A DNA stretch of 64,000 nt from Brevirhabdus pacifica. Lineage in GTDB: Bacteria; Pseudomonadota; Alphaproteobacteria; Rhodobacterales; Rhodobacteraceae. The notes below the pieces were generated by a model. That model saw nothing but the letters and a program-made list of their open reading frames with translations. It was not told the origin of the DNA and made no database searches. The stretch spans positions 1 to 64,000 of the forward strand of contig NZ_PGFI01000011.1 of the NCBI RefSeq assembly GCF_002797755.1. The letters run 5' to 3'. Below are positions 51,942 through 61,241 of the stretch, one piece after another. Each line of letters opens with the position of its first letter. Position 1 is the stretch's first letter. The position numbers were made by a program, and so were the translations under genes.

Positions 51942-53522
51942 TCAGTAGCCCAGTGCGCAGCCGTCCTTGCGCGGATCCGAGGCGCCGTGCAGCGTGCCGC
52001 CCTCGTCGTCGATCAGGATTGCCTGCGCCCCGCCGATCGCGACCTCGGGCACCTCGACCCGGTGGCCGCGGGCCGACAGGTCGGCGCGCACCGCGTCGGA
52101 ATAGCCCCGCTCGACCTTCAGGATGCCCTGTTCGGCGAAGGCGCGGGGGGCGTCTATGGCCTGCTGCGGCTCCATTCCGAAATCGGCGATGTTGGACAGG
52201 AACCGCGCGTGGCCCGTGGCCTGGTAGGCCCCGCCCATCACGCCGAAGGGCATCAGCAAACGGCCGTCGCGCTTGAGCATGCCCGGAATGATCGTGTGCA
52301 TCGGACGCTTGCCGCCGCCGGCCTCGTTCGGGTGACCCTCTTGCAGGGTGAAGCCCATGCCACGGTTCTGGAACAAGATACCGTAACGCTCGGACGCGAT
52401 GCCAGAGCCGAAGGCGCGGAAGATCGAATAGATCAGCGAGACGGCCATGCGGTCGCGGTCCACGACGGTCAGGTAGACGGTGTCCTTGTGCACGCCCCCC
52501 GCCGCGGCCGAGGCGTCGGGCAGCACGCTGTCCATGCGGATCAACGCCGCCAGCTTTTTGGCCGTGCCCATGTCCAGCAGGTGGTCTAGCCTCTCGGTGT
52601 GGTCCGGATCGGCGATGAAGCGGTTGCGCGCGTCATAGGCAAGCTTTGTCGCCTCCGCCTCCAGGTGCAGGCGGTCGGCGCCCATGGGGTCCATCGCGGC
52701 CACGTCGAACTGTGCCAGGATATTGGCCAGCAGGATCGCGGTCGCGCCCTGGCCGTTGGGCGGATGCTCGACCAGCTCGAACCCCTTGTATTGACCCGAG
52801 ACGGGTGTGCCCACCGTGGCCTCGGTCCGGGCGAAATCCTCCTCGGTGTGGGTGCCGCCGGCGGCGCGCAGGGCGGCCAGCATGTCCTGGGCGACCGGCC
52901 CCTCGTAAAAACCGGCGCGCCCGTGTTCGGCAACCAGTCGCAGGGCCTCGGCCTGGCCGGGAGAACGGAAGATCTGGCCGACCTTCAGCGGCTGGCCATT
53001 GGCGAGATAGCTGTCGCGGGCAGCGCCCTGCAGGTTCTCGGCCCCGTTGACCCAGTCGAAGGCGGTGCGGGCGGCCACGGGCACGCCCGCTTCGGCATAG
53101 TGGATGGCGGGGGCGAGAACCGCTTTCAGACCCATCCGACCGTGTTCCGCCGACATCCGGCAGAAGGCGTCAATTGCGCCGGGGACGGTGACGGTATGCG
53201 CGCTGCCCTGGGGCATTTCGGCATGCCCCTGCGCACGCAGCTTTTCCGCCGAAAGACCCGCCGGCGCCCGGCCAGAGCCGTTGATCGCGACGATGTCGTC
53301 GCTGTCGCCGGGCTTGATGAGGGCAAAGCAGTCGCCGCCGATACCGGTCATCTGCGGCTCGCAGATGCCCAGAAGGACGCCGGCGGCGATGGCGGCGTCG
53401 ACCGCGTTGCCGCCCGCCTCCAGCATCTGGACGGCGACTTTCGCGGCCAGCGGATGGGATGTCGCGCACATGCCATTGGTAGCGATGACGGTCGAGCGTC
53501 CCGGCTGTTGGAAGTCGCGCAT
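51942..53522 (-). CDS. Gamma-glutamyltransferase family protein
   Basis: This 526-residue N-terminal nucleophile hydrolase has MCATSHPLAAKVAVQMLEAGGNAVDAAIAAG, CEPQMTGIGGDCFALI and GAIDAFCRM. The autocleavage site DTVYLTVVD carries the nucleophile threonine in the place of the first T of the canonical TTHxSVVD; the second position is V instead of T. It lacks a clear signal peptide, as in the YwrD-like subgroup that is cytoplasmic. The start at 53522 follows a GGGGGGCC run. Confidence 0.88.
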   Translation of the reverse strand: MRDFQQPGRSTVIATNGMCATSHPLAAKVAVQMLEAGGNAVDAAIAAGVLLGICEPQMTGIGGDCFALIKPGDSDDIVAINGSGRAPAGLSAEKLRAQGHAEMPQGSAHTVTVPGAIDAFCRMSAEHGRMGLKAVLAPAIHYAEAGVPVAARTAFDWVNGAENLQGAARDSYLANGQPLKVGQIFRSPGQAEALRLVAEHGRAGFYEGPVAQDMLAALRAAGGTHTEEDFARTEATVGTPVSGQYKGFELVEHPPNGQGATAILLANILAQFDVAAMDPMGADRLHLEAEATKLAYDARNRFIADPDHTERLDHLLDMGTAKKLAALIRMDSVLPDASAAAGGVHKDTVYLTVVDRDRMAVSLIYSIFRAFGSGIASERYGILFQNRGMGFTLQEGHPNEAGGGKRPMHTIIPGMLKRDGRLLMPFGVMGGAYQATGHARFLSNIADFGMEPQQAIDAPRAFAEQGILKVERGYSDAVRADLSARGHRVEVPEVAIGGAQAILIDDEGGTLHGASDPRKDGCALGY

Positions 53523-53896
53523 GTTCTGGCCCCCCTGCTGCTGCGCCGGCACGCTAGCCCGAGCGGCGGGGCTTGCCAAGACGAAGGCGCAGCCTTTCGC
53601 GCCGGCGGCGCGGACTGTGCCCCGGGGCCTGCCCATTCCCCGACCCGATCGCGGCCCTTGGGCCCGATGGCGGCACCGGATGCGGCAACTCGCCGGAGGC
53701 AAACGGGTGTGCGTGGGATCGAGTGCCTTTGGGGGCGAGGATGGCATTGGAGGGGGCAGCAGTCTCGGGCCGTCCCTAGCTCTCTGGGGTACAGCCAGCC
53801 GATGGAAGCGCGAGAAAGGATGTAAGAATACGGGGGGGCCGACGCCACTCCCCGCGCGCCCGGGCTGGGAGGCCAAGATCAGGGAACCAGAACCGG
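53523..53896. other. Gap between ggt-like and anti-sigma genes
   Basis: This 374-base gap holds the promoter of the gamma-glutamyltransferase gene. I see no gene, terminator with a T run, or strong dyad. Confidence 0.35.
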
Positions 53897-54505
53897 CTAC
53901 CCGATGACCCAGCTTCGCGGCAGCGGGCTGCCCGCCTCCTCCCGCGTCGGCACGACGCCCAAGCGGAAACCCGGCCGTTCATGCCGGGGTCGGGGCGATG
54001 GGCCCTCCGCCGGGCCGCGCAGGATCAGCGGGACGCTGAAACTGAGGCAGTTCCAGCCGCCGGCCCTTCGGTAGCGCACGCGCGACGTGACCGAGCGGAT
54101 GAGAAACCAGCCGAACCCGCCATCGCGCGGCGGCTCCCCCAATTCCCCGGTCAAGGGCGGCAGGCCATCGGGGGGTGATCCGCCGGGCATTCCCCGCCCG
54201 TTGTCCCGAAGCCGCACCAACAGGTGCGATCCGGTCTGGCGCAGGCGCAGCTGAAGGATGCCGGTCGCTTTTCCGTGGGCGTGGATGACCACGTTGTTCA
54301 TCGCCTCGGCCAGGGCAAGCTCGACCATGCCGGCGCCGCCTTCGGTGAGCGGCATGGCGTCGAGGCTGCGGCGCACCGCGCGCAGTGTCTGGCGCACGGC
54401 CATCAGCTCGCTTCGCAGGCTCAGCGTCAGGCTGCTGCCGCCGCTCATGGGCGGGCGCGACCCTGGAGGGGAGGGGCGCAGGGGGACCGATACGGGGTGT
54501 GGCAT
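53897..54505 (-). CDS. Anti-sigma-factor-type ATP-binding protein (RsbW-like kinase)
   Basis: This 202-residue protein has a GHKL/HATPase fold: VELALAEAMNNVVIHAHG (N box), LLVRLRDNGRGMPGG (G1) and GGFGWFLIRSV (G2). The ATP-binding boxes are those of RsbW/SpoIIAB, which bind and inhibit a sigma factor or phosphorylate a STAS partner. The C-terminal 50 residues are a proline/arginine-rich tail without known domain. The ATG at 54505 follows AGGA by 8 bases. It begins 13 bases after the STAS gene, so they form a partner-switch pair. Confidence 0.85.
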   Translation of the reverse strand: MPHPVSVPLRPSPPGSRPPMSGGSSLTLSLRSELMAVRQTLRAVRRSLDAMPLTEGGAGMVELALAEAMNNVVIHAHGKATGILQLRLRQTGSHLLVRLRDNGRGMPGGSPPDGLPPLTGELGEPPRDGGFGWFLIRSVTSRVRYRRAGGWNCLSFSVPLILRGPAEGPSPRPRHERPGFRLGVVPTREEAGSPLPRSWVIG

Positions 54506-54518
54506 CAAGAGGGTCCTT

Positions 54519-54863
54519 TCAAGATACTTTCGGCAGATCCTGATTACGCCGGGGCCGTCCCGGGTGGACGGGGATCACCGAGTCCATGCGCGTCAGGCGA
54601 AAGACGCGCATCACGTTCGGGTGCAACGCCGCCACCTCAAGCTGTCGCGCCGGCGCAAGCTGTTTCATCACGGCGACGATCGCGCCAAGGCCGCTGCTGT
54701 CCAGGAACGTCACCTGGCCAAGGTCCAGGATCACGCGGCGCGGCGCATCGCGGGTCGCGGCCTTCATCGCGTCCTTGAAGGCGACAGCGGCGGCGGCGTC
54801 CAGGCGATCCTCCGTCACCGTGACGATCAGCAGATCGGGTTCGTATTCCTTTGTCAGTTGCAT
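54519..54863 (-). CDS. STAS-domain anti-anti-sigma factor
   Basis: This 114-residue protein has a STAS fold: DLLIVTVTEDRLDAAAAVAFKDAM and VILDLGQVTFLDSSGLGAIVAVMK with the phosphorylatable serine in LDSSGLG. Members release a sigma factor from its anti-sigma partner when dephosphorylated. The ATG at 54863 has GAGAGGT upstream. It is cotranscribed with the ATP-binding protein downstream. No sigma factor or PP2C phosphatase gene is in the window, so the target is unknown. Confidence 0.88.
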   Translation of the reverse strand: MQLTKEYEPDLLIVTVTEDRLDAAAAVAFKDAMKAATRDAPRRVILDLGQVTFLDSSGLGAIVAVMKQLAPARQLEVAALHPNVMRVFRLTRMDSVIPVHPGRPRRNQDLPKVS

Positions 54864-54956
54864 CCCGTACCTCTCGTCCACCCGGGAACATGGCTAGACG
54901 GCAAAGGTTACGATCCGGTATGCAGAAACCGGCAAGCAAGCATCAGGAGACCGAGC

Positions 54957-56135
54957 ATGGAACGCATCGTGATCGCGGGGGCCATGCGCACCCCGATGGG
55001 CGGCTTTCAGGGCGATTTTGACGGCGTGCCCGCCGCGCGGCTGGGCGGCGAGGCGATCGCGGCCGCGCTGTCTGGCGCCGGCGTCCGCCCCGAGGCCGTG
55101 GACGAGCTGCTGATGGGCTGCGTGCTGCCGGCGGGGCAGGGCCAGGCCCCGGCGCGTCAGGCGGGGTTCAGCGCAGGCCTGTCGCGCCACGTGCCCGCGA
55201 CGACGCTCAACAAGATGTGCGGCTCGGGGATGAAGGCGGTGATGATGGCCCATGACCAGCTGGCGCTGGGCGGGGCCTCGGTCATCGTGGCGGGCGGCAT
55301 GGAGAACATGTCGAACGCCCCCTACATCCTGCCGCGGATGCGCTGCGGTGCACGCCTCGGCCATGACAAGGTCGTGGATCACATGTTCCTCGACGGGCTT
55401 GAGGATGCCTATGAGAGCGGCCGCCTGATGGGCACCTTCGCCGAGGATTGCGCCGGCAAGTTCGCCTTCAGCCGCGAGCATCAGGACGCCTTCGCGCTGC
55501 AATCGCTGGAAAACGCCCTCGAGGCGCAGCGCAGCGGCGCCTTCGACGACGAGATTGTTCCCGTTACGGTCGAAAGCCGCAAGGGCGCGGTCGAGGTCCG
55601 ACAGGATGAACAGCCCGCCAAGGCCCGCCCCGACCGCATCCCTCATCTGAAACCCGCCTTCCGGGCCGAGGGAACGGTGACGGCGGCCAATTCCTCGTCG
55701 ATCTCGGACGGGGCGGCGGCGCTGGTGCTGACCCCCGAACGGGTGGCGGGCGAACGCGGCTATGCAAGCCGGGCGCGCATCGTCGCCCACGCCTCCCACG
55801 CGCAAGAGCCGGGATGGTTCACCACCGCCCCGGTCCCCGCCGCCCGCAAGGTGCTGGAGCGGGCGGGCTGGCAGGTGGGCGATGTCGACCTGTGGGAGGT
55901 CAACGAGGCCTTCGCCGTCGTGCCCATGGCCTTCATGAAGGAGATGGGGATCCCCCGGGACCGGCTGAACGTCAACGGCGGCGCCTGCGCGCTGGGCCAC
56001 CCGATCGGGGCCTCGGGGGCGCGGATCATCGTCACCCTTCTCAACGCGATGGAGCGGCGTGGCGCGCGCCGCGGCGTCGCGGCCATCTGCATCGGCGGAG
56101 GCGAGGGCACGGCCATCGCGATCGAGCGGGACTGA
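54957..56135 (+). CDS. Acetyl-CoA acyltransferase (thiolase)
   Basis: This 392-residue thiolase has the acyl-enzyme cysteine in LNKMCGSGMKAVMMAHD, the histidine in GGACALGHPIGASGARI and the final cysteine in CIGGGEGTAIAIE (the usual Q is E here). AGGAG is upstream of the ATG at 54957. It may work in acetoacetyl-CoA or beta-ketoadipyl-CoA metabolism, or beta-oxidation. It is divergent from the STAS/anti-sigma pair. Confidence 0.92.
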   Translation: MERIVIAGAMRTPMGGFQGDFDGVPAARLGGEAIAAALSGAGVRPEAVDELLMGCVLPAGQGQAPARQAGFSAGLSRHVPATTLNKMCGSGMKAVMMAHDQLALGGASVIVAGGMENMSNAPYILPRMRCGARLGHDKVVDHMFLDGLEDAYESGRLMGTFAEDCAGKFAFSREHQDAFALQSLENALEAQRSGAFDDEIVPVTVESRKGAVEVRQDEQPAKARPDRIPHLKPAFRAEGTVTAANSSSISDGAAALVLTPERVAGERGYASRARIVAHASHAQEPGWFTTAPVPAARKVLERAGWQVGDVDLWEVNEAFAVVPMAFMKEMGIPRDRLNVNGGACALGHPIGASGARIIVTLLNAMERRGARRGVAAICIGGGEGTAIAIERD

Positions 56136-56179
56136 CCCGCGCCACCCCTCTTCCCCCAATTCCCGAAGGATCCCTTTCC

Positions 56180-56668
56180 ATGTCCCACCCGATGCCCATG
56201 GCCGATACCACAGAACCCGTGACGGTCGATTACGACCTGCTGGAAAAAACCATCGCCAGCCTGACCGAGGGGGAGACCGACGCCGTCGCCCTGATGGCCA
56301 CCATCGCCTGCGAGGTGCATCATGCCGATCCCCGTTTCGACTGGACCGGCTTCTACCGGGTCGTCGCGCCCGGGCTGCTGAAGATCGGCCCCTATCAGGG
56401 TGGCCATGGCTGCCTGAGCATCCCCTTCACGCGAGGGGTCTGCGGCGCGGCGGCGCGCAGCGGCCAGGTGCAGCTTGTCCCCGATGTCGAGGCGTTCGAA
56501 GGGCATATCGCCTGCGCCTCCTCGACCCGGTCCGAGCTGGTCCTGCCGGTGTTCGACAAGGCCGGAGAGGTGATCGCGGTCTTCGACATCGACAGCGACC
56601 GGCCCGACGCCTTCACCGCCCAGGATGCCGAACGGTTGGAGAAGATCCTGGCGGCCGCCTTTTCCTGA
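56180..56668 (+). CDS. Free methionine (R)-sulfoxide reductase (GAF domain)
   Basis: This 162-residue GAF-domain enzyme has FDWTGFYRVV and the three cysteines of the fRMsr family: GHGCLSI, TRGVCGAAARSGQVQLVPDV and GHIACASSTRSELVLPV. It reduces free methionine R-sulfoxide. The ATG at 56180 follows GAAGGATC by about 8 bases. The next gene starts 75 bases later. Confidence 0.88.
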   Translation: MSHPMPMADTTEPVTVDYDLLEKTIASLTEGETDAVALMATIACEVHHADPRFDWTGFYRVVAPGLLKIGPYQGGHGCLSIPFTRGVCGAAARSGQVQLVPDVEAFEGHIACASSTRSELVLPVFDKAGEVIAVFDIDSDRPDAFTAQDAERLEKILAAAFS

Positions 56669-56743
56669 GCGCCGGTCCCGGGGCTGGCAGGCCCCCTCCG
56701 CGGCGCTAGATCTTCGCGTGCAAGCACCGGAATGGAGGATGCG

Positions 56744-57622
56744 ATGAGCGATGTGACACTTCTGGACGGCGGCATGGGGCAGGAATTGCTGAAGCGGTCG
56801 GGCGGCACGCCGACACCGCTCTGGGCGACCTCGGTCATGCTGGAACACCCCGGCATGGTGCGCCACGTGCACGAGGATTATTACGCCGCCGGCGCCGATG
56901 TGGCGACGACCAACACCTACGCCCTGCTGCCCGACCGGCTTGCCGGCACCGGGCACGAGGACATGTTCGAGCGCCTGATCAACGAGGCCATCCACGAGGC
57001 CCAGGCGGCCCGCGCCAATTACCCCGACCGGCTGATCGCCGGATCGCTGGGGCCGCTGCGCGCCTCCTACCGGCCCGAGCTGTGCCCGGCCGCGACCGAG
57101 GCCGCCAAGGAATATGCCCCAAGTGTCGCCATCCTGGCGCGGCACGTCGACAAGTTCCTGATCGAGACGATGTCCTCGGTCGAGCAGGCGCGCGGCGCGC
57201 TGATGGCCGCGCGCGAGGGCGGGCGGCCCATGTGGCTGTCGATGGCGGTGGACGAGAAGGACGGCACGCGTCTGCGCTCGGGCGAGGCGCTGGCCGACCT
57301 CGCGCCGCTGATCGACGTCTACCTGCCCGAGGCGGTCCTGATCAACTGCTCCCCGCCCGAGGTGGTACCCGCCGGGCTGGAGGTGCTGGCTGAGTTCGGC
57401 ATCCGGTTCGGGGCCTATGCCAACGGCTTCACCGGGATCACCGACGCCTTCCTGACCGACCGGCCCACGGTCGATGCCTTGTCCGCCCGCACCGACATGA
57501 CGCCCGAGGTCTACGCCGACCACGTCATGCGCTGGGTCGATCAGGGCGCCACCATCGTCGGCGGCTGCTGCGAGATCGGCGTGCCCCATATCGCCGAGAT
57601 CGCGCGCCGCCTGGGCAAGTAG
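56744..57622 (+). CDS. Homocysteine S-methyltransferase family protein
   Basis: This 292-residue TIM-barrel methyltransferase has LLDGGMGQELLKRSGG, TTNTYALLPDRL, SMAVDEKDGTRLRSGE and the zinc cysteines in LINCSPPE and VGGCCEIGVPHI. It belongs to the family that methylates homocysteine with betaine, S-methylmethionine or similar donors. The donor is not clear. GGAGG lies 6 bases before the ATG. Confidence 0.9.
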   Translation: MSDVTLLDGGMGQELLKRSGGTPTPLWATSVMLEHPGMVRHVHEDYYAAGADVATTNTYALLPDRLAGTGHEDMFERLINEAIHEAQAARANYPDRLIAGSLGPLRASYRPELCPAATEAAKEYAPSVAILARHVDKFLIETMSSVEQARGALMAAREGGRPMWLSMAVDEKDGTRLRSGEALADLAPLIDVYLPEAVLINCSPPEVVPAGLEVLAEFGIRFGAYANGFTGITDAFLTDRPTVDALSARTDMTPEVYADHVMRWVDQGATIVGGCCEIGVPHIAEIARRLGK

Positions 57623-57727
57623 CGCCGGCCCCTGGCGGGCGAGATCCGTAGCGGCCCGCCTGGACGTCAGCTTGCGGATCGCGCCCGTCTCTGGCAGGAA
57701 CGGGCGCCAGTGCCCCCGCCTTGAAGG

Positions 57728-58519
57728 ATGCCCACCGTGACAGTGACCGGGCCTGACGCCAGCGCAAATGCCAACGCAGAAACCAGCCCCGGCAAAGGAT
57801 CTGACAAAGATCCCGAGACCGGCGCCGGAACTGCCCCCGCGCCCGTCCTGCACGGCGCCGACTACGATCCACCGCAGGATCCGCTGGCGGTCGTTCATCA
57901 CGACCATCAGATTCTTCTGGTCGACAAGCCCGCCGGACTGCTGTCGGTGCCCGGCAAGGGCGCGCACCTGGCCGATTGCCTGATCGCGCGGGTGCAGGCG
58001 GTCTTCCCCGAGGCGCTGCTGGTGCATCGGCTGGACAGGGACACCTCGGGGATCATGGTCTTCGCGCTGACCCATTCCGCCCAGCGGCATCTGGGGCTTC
58101 AGTTCGAAAAGCGCCAGACCCGGAAGACCTATGTCGCCCGCCTGACCGGCCGGCTGGAGGAGCGTCGGGGCACCGTCGATCTGCCACTGGGCGTGGACTG
58201 GCCCAACCGGCCGCGCCAGCATGTGGATCACGAGAACGGGCGCGCGGCCGTCACCGACTGGCGGGTGGTCCGTTACGAGGAGGCGGACGAGGATCTGCCC
58301 GAGGGCGCAACGCGGGTCCGCCTGACGCCGCACACGGGCCGCTCGCATCAACTGCGGGTGCATATGCTTGAGATCGGCCACCCGATCCTGGGCGATCCGC
58401 TTTACGCCAGCGGTGCCGCCTTGAGGGCGCCGCGCATGATGCTCCATGCCGAAAAGCTGAAGCTGCGCCACCCGGACGGCGGCGAATGGCAGAGTTACTC
58501 GGCCAAATGCCCGTTCTGA
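57728..58519 (+). CDS. RluA-family pseudouridine synthase
   Basis: This 263-residue protein has the RluA catalytic motif LVHRLDRDTSGIMVFA with its aspartate, LLVDKPAGLLSVPGKG and VRLTPHTGRSHQLRVHM. The first 45 residues are a disordered, threonine/alanine-rich tail that lacks an S4 domain. It modifies uridines in rRNA or tRNA; the exact site cannot be told. It ends close to the convergent dioxygenase gene. Confidence 0.92.
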   Translation: MPTVTVTGPDASANANAETSPGKGSDKDPETGAGTAPAPVLHGADYDPPQDPLAVVHHDHQILLVDKPAGLLSVPGKGAHLADCLIARVQAVFPEALLVHRLDRDTSGIMVFALTHSAQRHLGLQFEKRQTRKTYVARLTGRLEERRGTVDLPLGVDWPNRPRQHVDHENGRAAVTDWRVVRYEEADEDLPEGATRVRLTPHTGRSHQLRVHMLEIGHPILGDPLYASGAALRAPRMMLHAEKLKLRHPDGGEWQSYSAKCPF

Positions 58520-58546
58520 CCTGAACCGCGCCCGGCAGGGCCGCCC

Positions 58547-59476
58547 TTATCCCTCGATCGGCTCCAGCAGCTCGCCGAGGCGCGCGCGCAGGTGCTCGTG
58601 CTGGCTGGGCAGGCGCAGGGCCTCGCCGAGGTGGGCGACATCCTCGTCCCGGTCGAACCCCGGCTCGTTGGTCGCCACCTCGAAGAGGATCCCGCCCGGC
58701 GTGCGGAAGTAGATCGCCCAGAAATAATCCCGGTCGATCACGGGCGTCACCTGGTAGCCCGTGTCCAAAAGCGCCTGGCGCACCTCCAGTTGCTTTTCCC
58801 GGTTCTCGACCGAAAACGCGATGTGGTGGACCGAACCCGCCCCCTGGTCGGCACGGCCGGCGGCGGGCAAGGTCTCGAGGTCGATGACATTGGCCGCATT
58901 GCCGCCCGGCACCACGAGGCGGCGGGTGTTGCCCTGGCGCTCCTGCTCCTCATACCCCATGAAACGCAGCAGCTCGGCCGTGCCCCCTTCGTCGCGCAGG
59001 CGCATGCTGGCCGAGTGGAAGCCGCGGATCGCCATGTCCTCGGACAGGCCGCTGCCGGTCCAGGGGGTGCGCTGGTCGGCCGTCTCGACCAGGGCGAGGC
59101 GCTCTCCGTCGGGCCCGTCGAATTCCAGACGCTCCTCGCCGAACGAGGCTGTCCGCTCCAACTCGTGGACCCCGGCGCCGGACAGCCGCTCGGCCCAGGC
59201 AGGCAGGCTTCCCACGGGCACGGCAAAGGCGGTGGTGCCCACCTCGCCCACGCCCGGTTTGCCGGGGGCCGCGTCGGGGAAGGGGAAATAGGTCATCACT
59301 GTGCCCGGCGTGCCCACCTCGTCCCCGTAATAAAGGTGGTAGACATCCGGCGCGTCGAAATTGACCGTCTTCTTCACCCGCCGCAGGCCCAACGTGTCGG
59401 TGAAGAAGCGGTTGTTGGCGCTGGCGCTGCTGGCAAGCGAGGTGACGTGGTGAAGCCCTTTGATCTGCTTGAGCAT
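58547..59476 (-). CDS. Ring-cleaving dioxygenase, VOC family
   Basis: This 309-residue protein has two vicinal-oxygen-chelate modules: IKGLHHVTSLASSASANNRFFTDTLGLRRV at the start and SVHHIAFSVENREKQLEVRQALLDTGYQ later. The metal histidine and glutamate lie in HHIAFSV and GGILFEVATNEPGF. It resembles the glyoxalase-fold dioxygenases (MhqO type) that open hydroquinone-like rings. The ATG at 59476 was chosen. Confidence 0.88.
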   Translation of the reverse strand: MLKQIKGLHHVTSLASSASANNRFFTDTLGLRRVKKTVNFDAPDVYHLYYGDEVGTPGTVMTYFPFPDAAPGKPGVGEVGTTAFAVPVGSLPAWAERLSGAGVHELERTASFGEERLEFDGPDGERLALVETADQRTPWTGSGLSEDMAIRGFHSASMRLRDEGGTAELLRFMGYEEQERQGNTRRLVVPGGNAANVIDLETLPAAGRADQGAGSVHHIAFSVENREKQLEVRQALLDTGYQVTPVIDRDYFWAIYFRTPGGILFEVATNEPGFDRDEDVAHLGEALRLPSQHEHLRARLGELLEPIEG

Positions 59477-59604
59477 GGCGCGTCCTCCGGCGAATTGGGG
59501 CGGGACAGGCCCCGGTGGGCCTGTTCCCATCCTATCACATAGGGCGCGACAGGGGACTGCAAACGGCGGTCTGCCCGGGGGGTGCCCCCCGGGTCAGGGC
59601 TGGC

Positions 59605-61044
59605 TCAGCCGGCCGACCAGCCGCTGACGGCCTTGGTCTCAAGAAACTCCTCCAGCCCGAAGCGCCCTCCCTCCCGGCCGTTGCCCGACTGCTTGTAGCC
59701 CCCGAAGGGCGAGCCCTGGCCGAAGGCCTGGTAGTTCATCTCGACCATGCCCGAGCGCAGGCGCCGCGCGACGCGCTGGCAGGTCTCGGGGTCCGAGGAC
59801 TGGATATAGTTGGTCAGGCCGTAGGCGGTGTCATTGGCGATGGCGATCGCGTCCTCCTCGCTGTCGAAGGGCATCATCGTCAGCACGGGGCCGAAGATCT
59901 CCTCGCGGAAAATGGTCATGTCGGCGGTCGCGTCGGCAAAGACCGTCGGGCGCACGAAATACCCCCGGTTGGTCCCCTCTGGGCGGCCGGGTCCGCCGGC
60001 CAGCAGGCGCGCGCCCTCGTCGATGCCCTTCTGGATCAAGTCCTGGATCTTGTTGAACTGGGTCTCGTTGACGACCGGACCGATATGGCGCCCCTCGGCG
60101 CTGGCGGGGCCGGTGGCGGTCGCCTCGGCGGCGGCGCGGGCCTCTTCCAGGGCCTGCTCGTAGCGGTCGCGCTGGACCAGCATCCGGGTCGGGGCGTTGC
60201 ACGACTGACCGCTGTTGCGGAAGCATCTGATGACGCCCTGTTTCACTGCCTTCTCATGGGCGTCGGCGAAGATGATGTTGGCGCCCTTGCCGCCCAGTTC
60301 CAGCGACACGCGCTTGAGCGTATCCGCCGCCGCCTTCGAGATCGCGGTGCCCGCCCGGGTCGAGCCGGTGAAGCTGACCATGTCGATATCGGGATGCGAA
60401 GACAGCTGGCTGCCGACGCCGGGGCCGTCGCCGTTCACCAGGTTGAAGACGCCGGCGGGGAAGCCCGCCTCGTCCATCAGCTCGGCAAAGAGCATGGCCG
60501 ACAGGGGCGCCACCTCGGACGGTTTCAGAACGACGGTGCAGCCGACGCCCGCCGCCGGCGCGACCTTCAGCATGATCTGGTTCATCGGCCAGTTCCACGG
60601 AGTGATGAGGGCGCAGACGCCGATCGGCTCACGCAGGATCATCTCGGTCGGGGCCTGGGGGCCGAGAGGGGCCTCGAAGCGGAAATCGCGCAGCGCCTTG
60701 ATGAAGCCGTCCAGGTGGAAGGACCCGGCCCCGACCTGGGCCGAGCGGGCCAGATCCACGGGCGCGCCCATTTCGGTGCTGATGGCGCGGGCCATGTCGT
60801 CGGCACGGGCCTTGTAAAGCTCCAACAGCTTTTCCAGGTGGCCGATCCGGGTCTCGAGCGGGCTTTGCGACCAGCCCTCGAAAGCCCGGCGCGCGGCGGC
60901 AACCGCGGCGTCGGTGTCGGCCCGGTCGCCCAGCGAGATCACCGCGCAGGCCTCTTCGCTGGAGGGGTCGATCACCTCGTGGTCGCGCGGTGCGGCGGGG
61001 TCTACCCAGGCGCCGTCGATGTAGAATTTCCGATGGTCGATCAT
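59605..61044 (-). CDS. Aldehyde dehydrogenase family protein
   Basis: This 479-residue enzyme has the NAD(P) motif FTGSTRAGTAI, the glutamate in LELGGKGANIIFADA and the catalytic cysteine in NSGQSCNAPTRML, with the family's PFGGYKQSGNGREGG near the end. It oxidises an aldehyde to its acid. The substrate is unknown. It lies upstream of the dioxygenase on the same strand, with a 128-base gap, so a shared operon is possible but not certain. Confidence 0.93.
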   Translation of the reverse strand: MIDHRKFYIDGAWVDPAAPRDHEVIDPSSEEACAVISLGDRADTDAAVAAARRAFEGWSQSPLETRIGHLEKLLELYKARADDMARAISTEMGAPVDLARSAQVGAGSFHLDGFIKALRDFRFEAPLGPQAPTEMILREPIGVCALITPWNWPMNQIMLKVAPAAGVGCTVVLKPSEVAPLSAMLFAELMDEAGFPAGVFNLVNGDGPGVGSQLSSHPDIDMVSFTGSTRAGTAISKAAADTLKRVSLELGGKGANIIFADAHEKAVKQGVIRCFRNSGQSCNAPTRMLVQRDRYEQALEEARAAAEATATGPASAEGRHIGPVVNETQFNKIQDLIQKGIDEGARLLAGGPGRPEGTNRGYFVRPTVFADATADMTIFREEIFGPVLTMMPFDSEEDAIAIANDTAYGLTNYIQSSDPETCQRVARRLRSGMVEMNYQAFGQGSPFGGYKQSGNGREGGRFGLEEFLETKAVSGWSAG

Positions 61045-61241
61045 GTCATCCTCCAGGGCAGATCCGCGATCACAGTCTCATTGCCGGGAGGGGGCATCAA
61101 GAAGATTTCGGACCCGCCCCCGACCCGGCCCTGAACTTCGCCCTGACCCCTTTCCCCAACATCCGCCGCGATCTTTTTCTGTTGCCCTTGGCCCCGTTCC
61201 CCATACATGGAGAAAGGGCAATTCCAGGGGCGAGAGGCCGG

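Noticed and set aside
55760-58471. A 903-residue minus-strand frame opposite the thiolase to RluA genes
   Set aside because: Shadow of four well-supported plus-strand genes.
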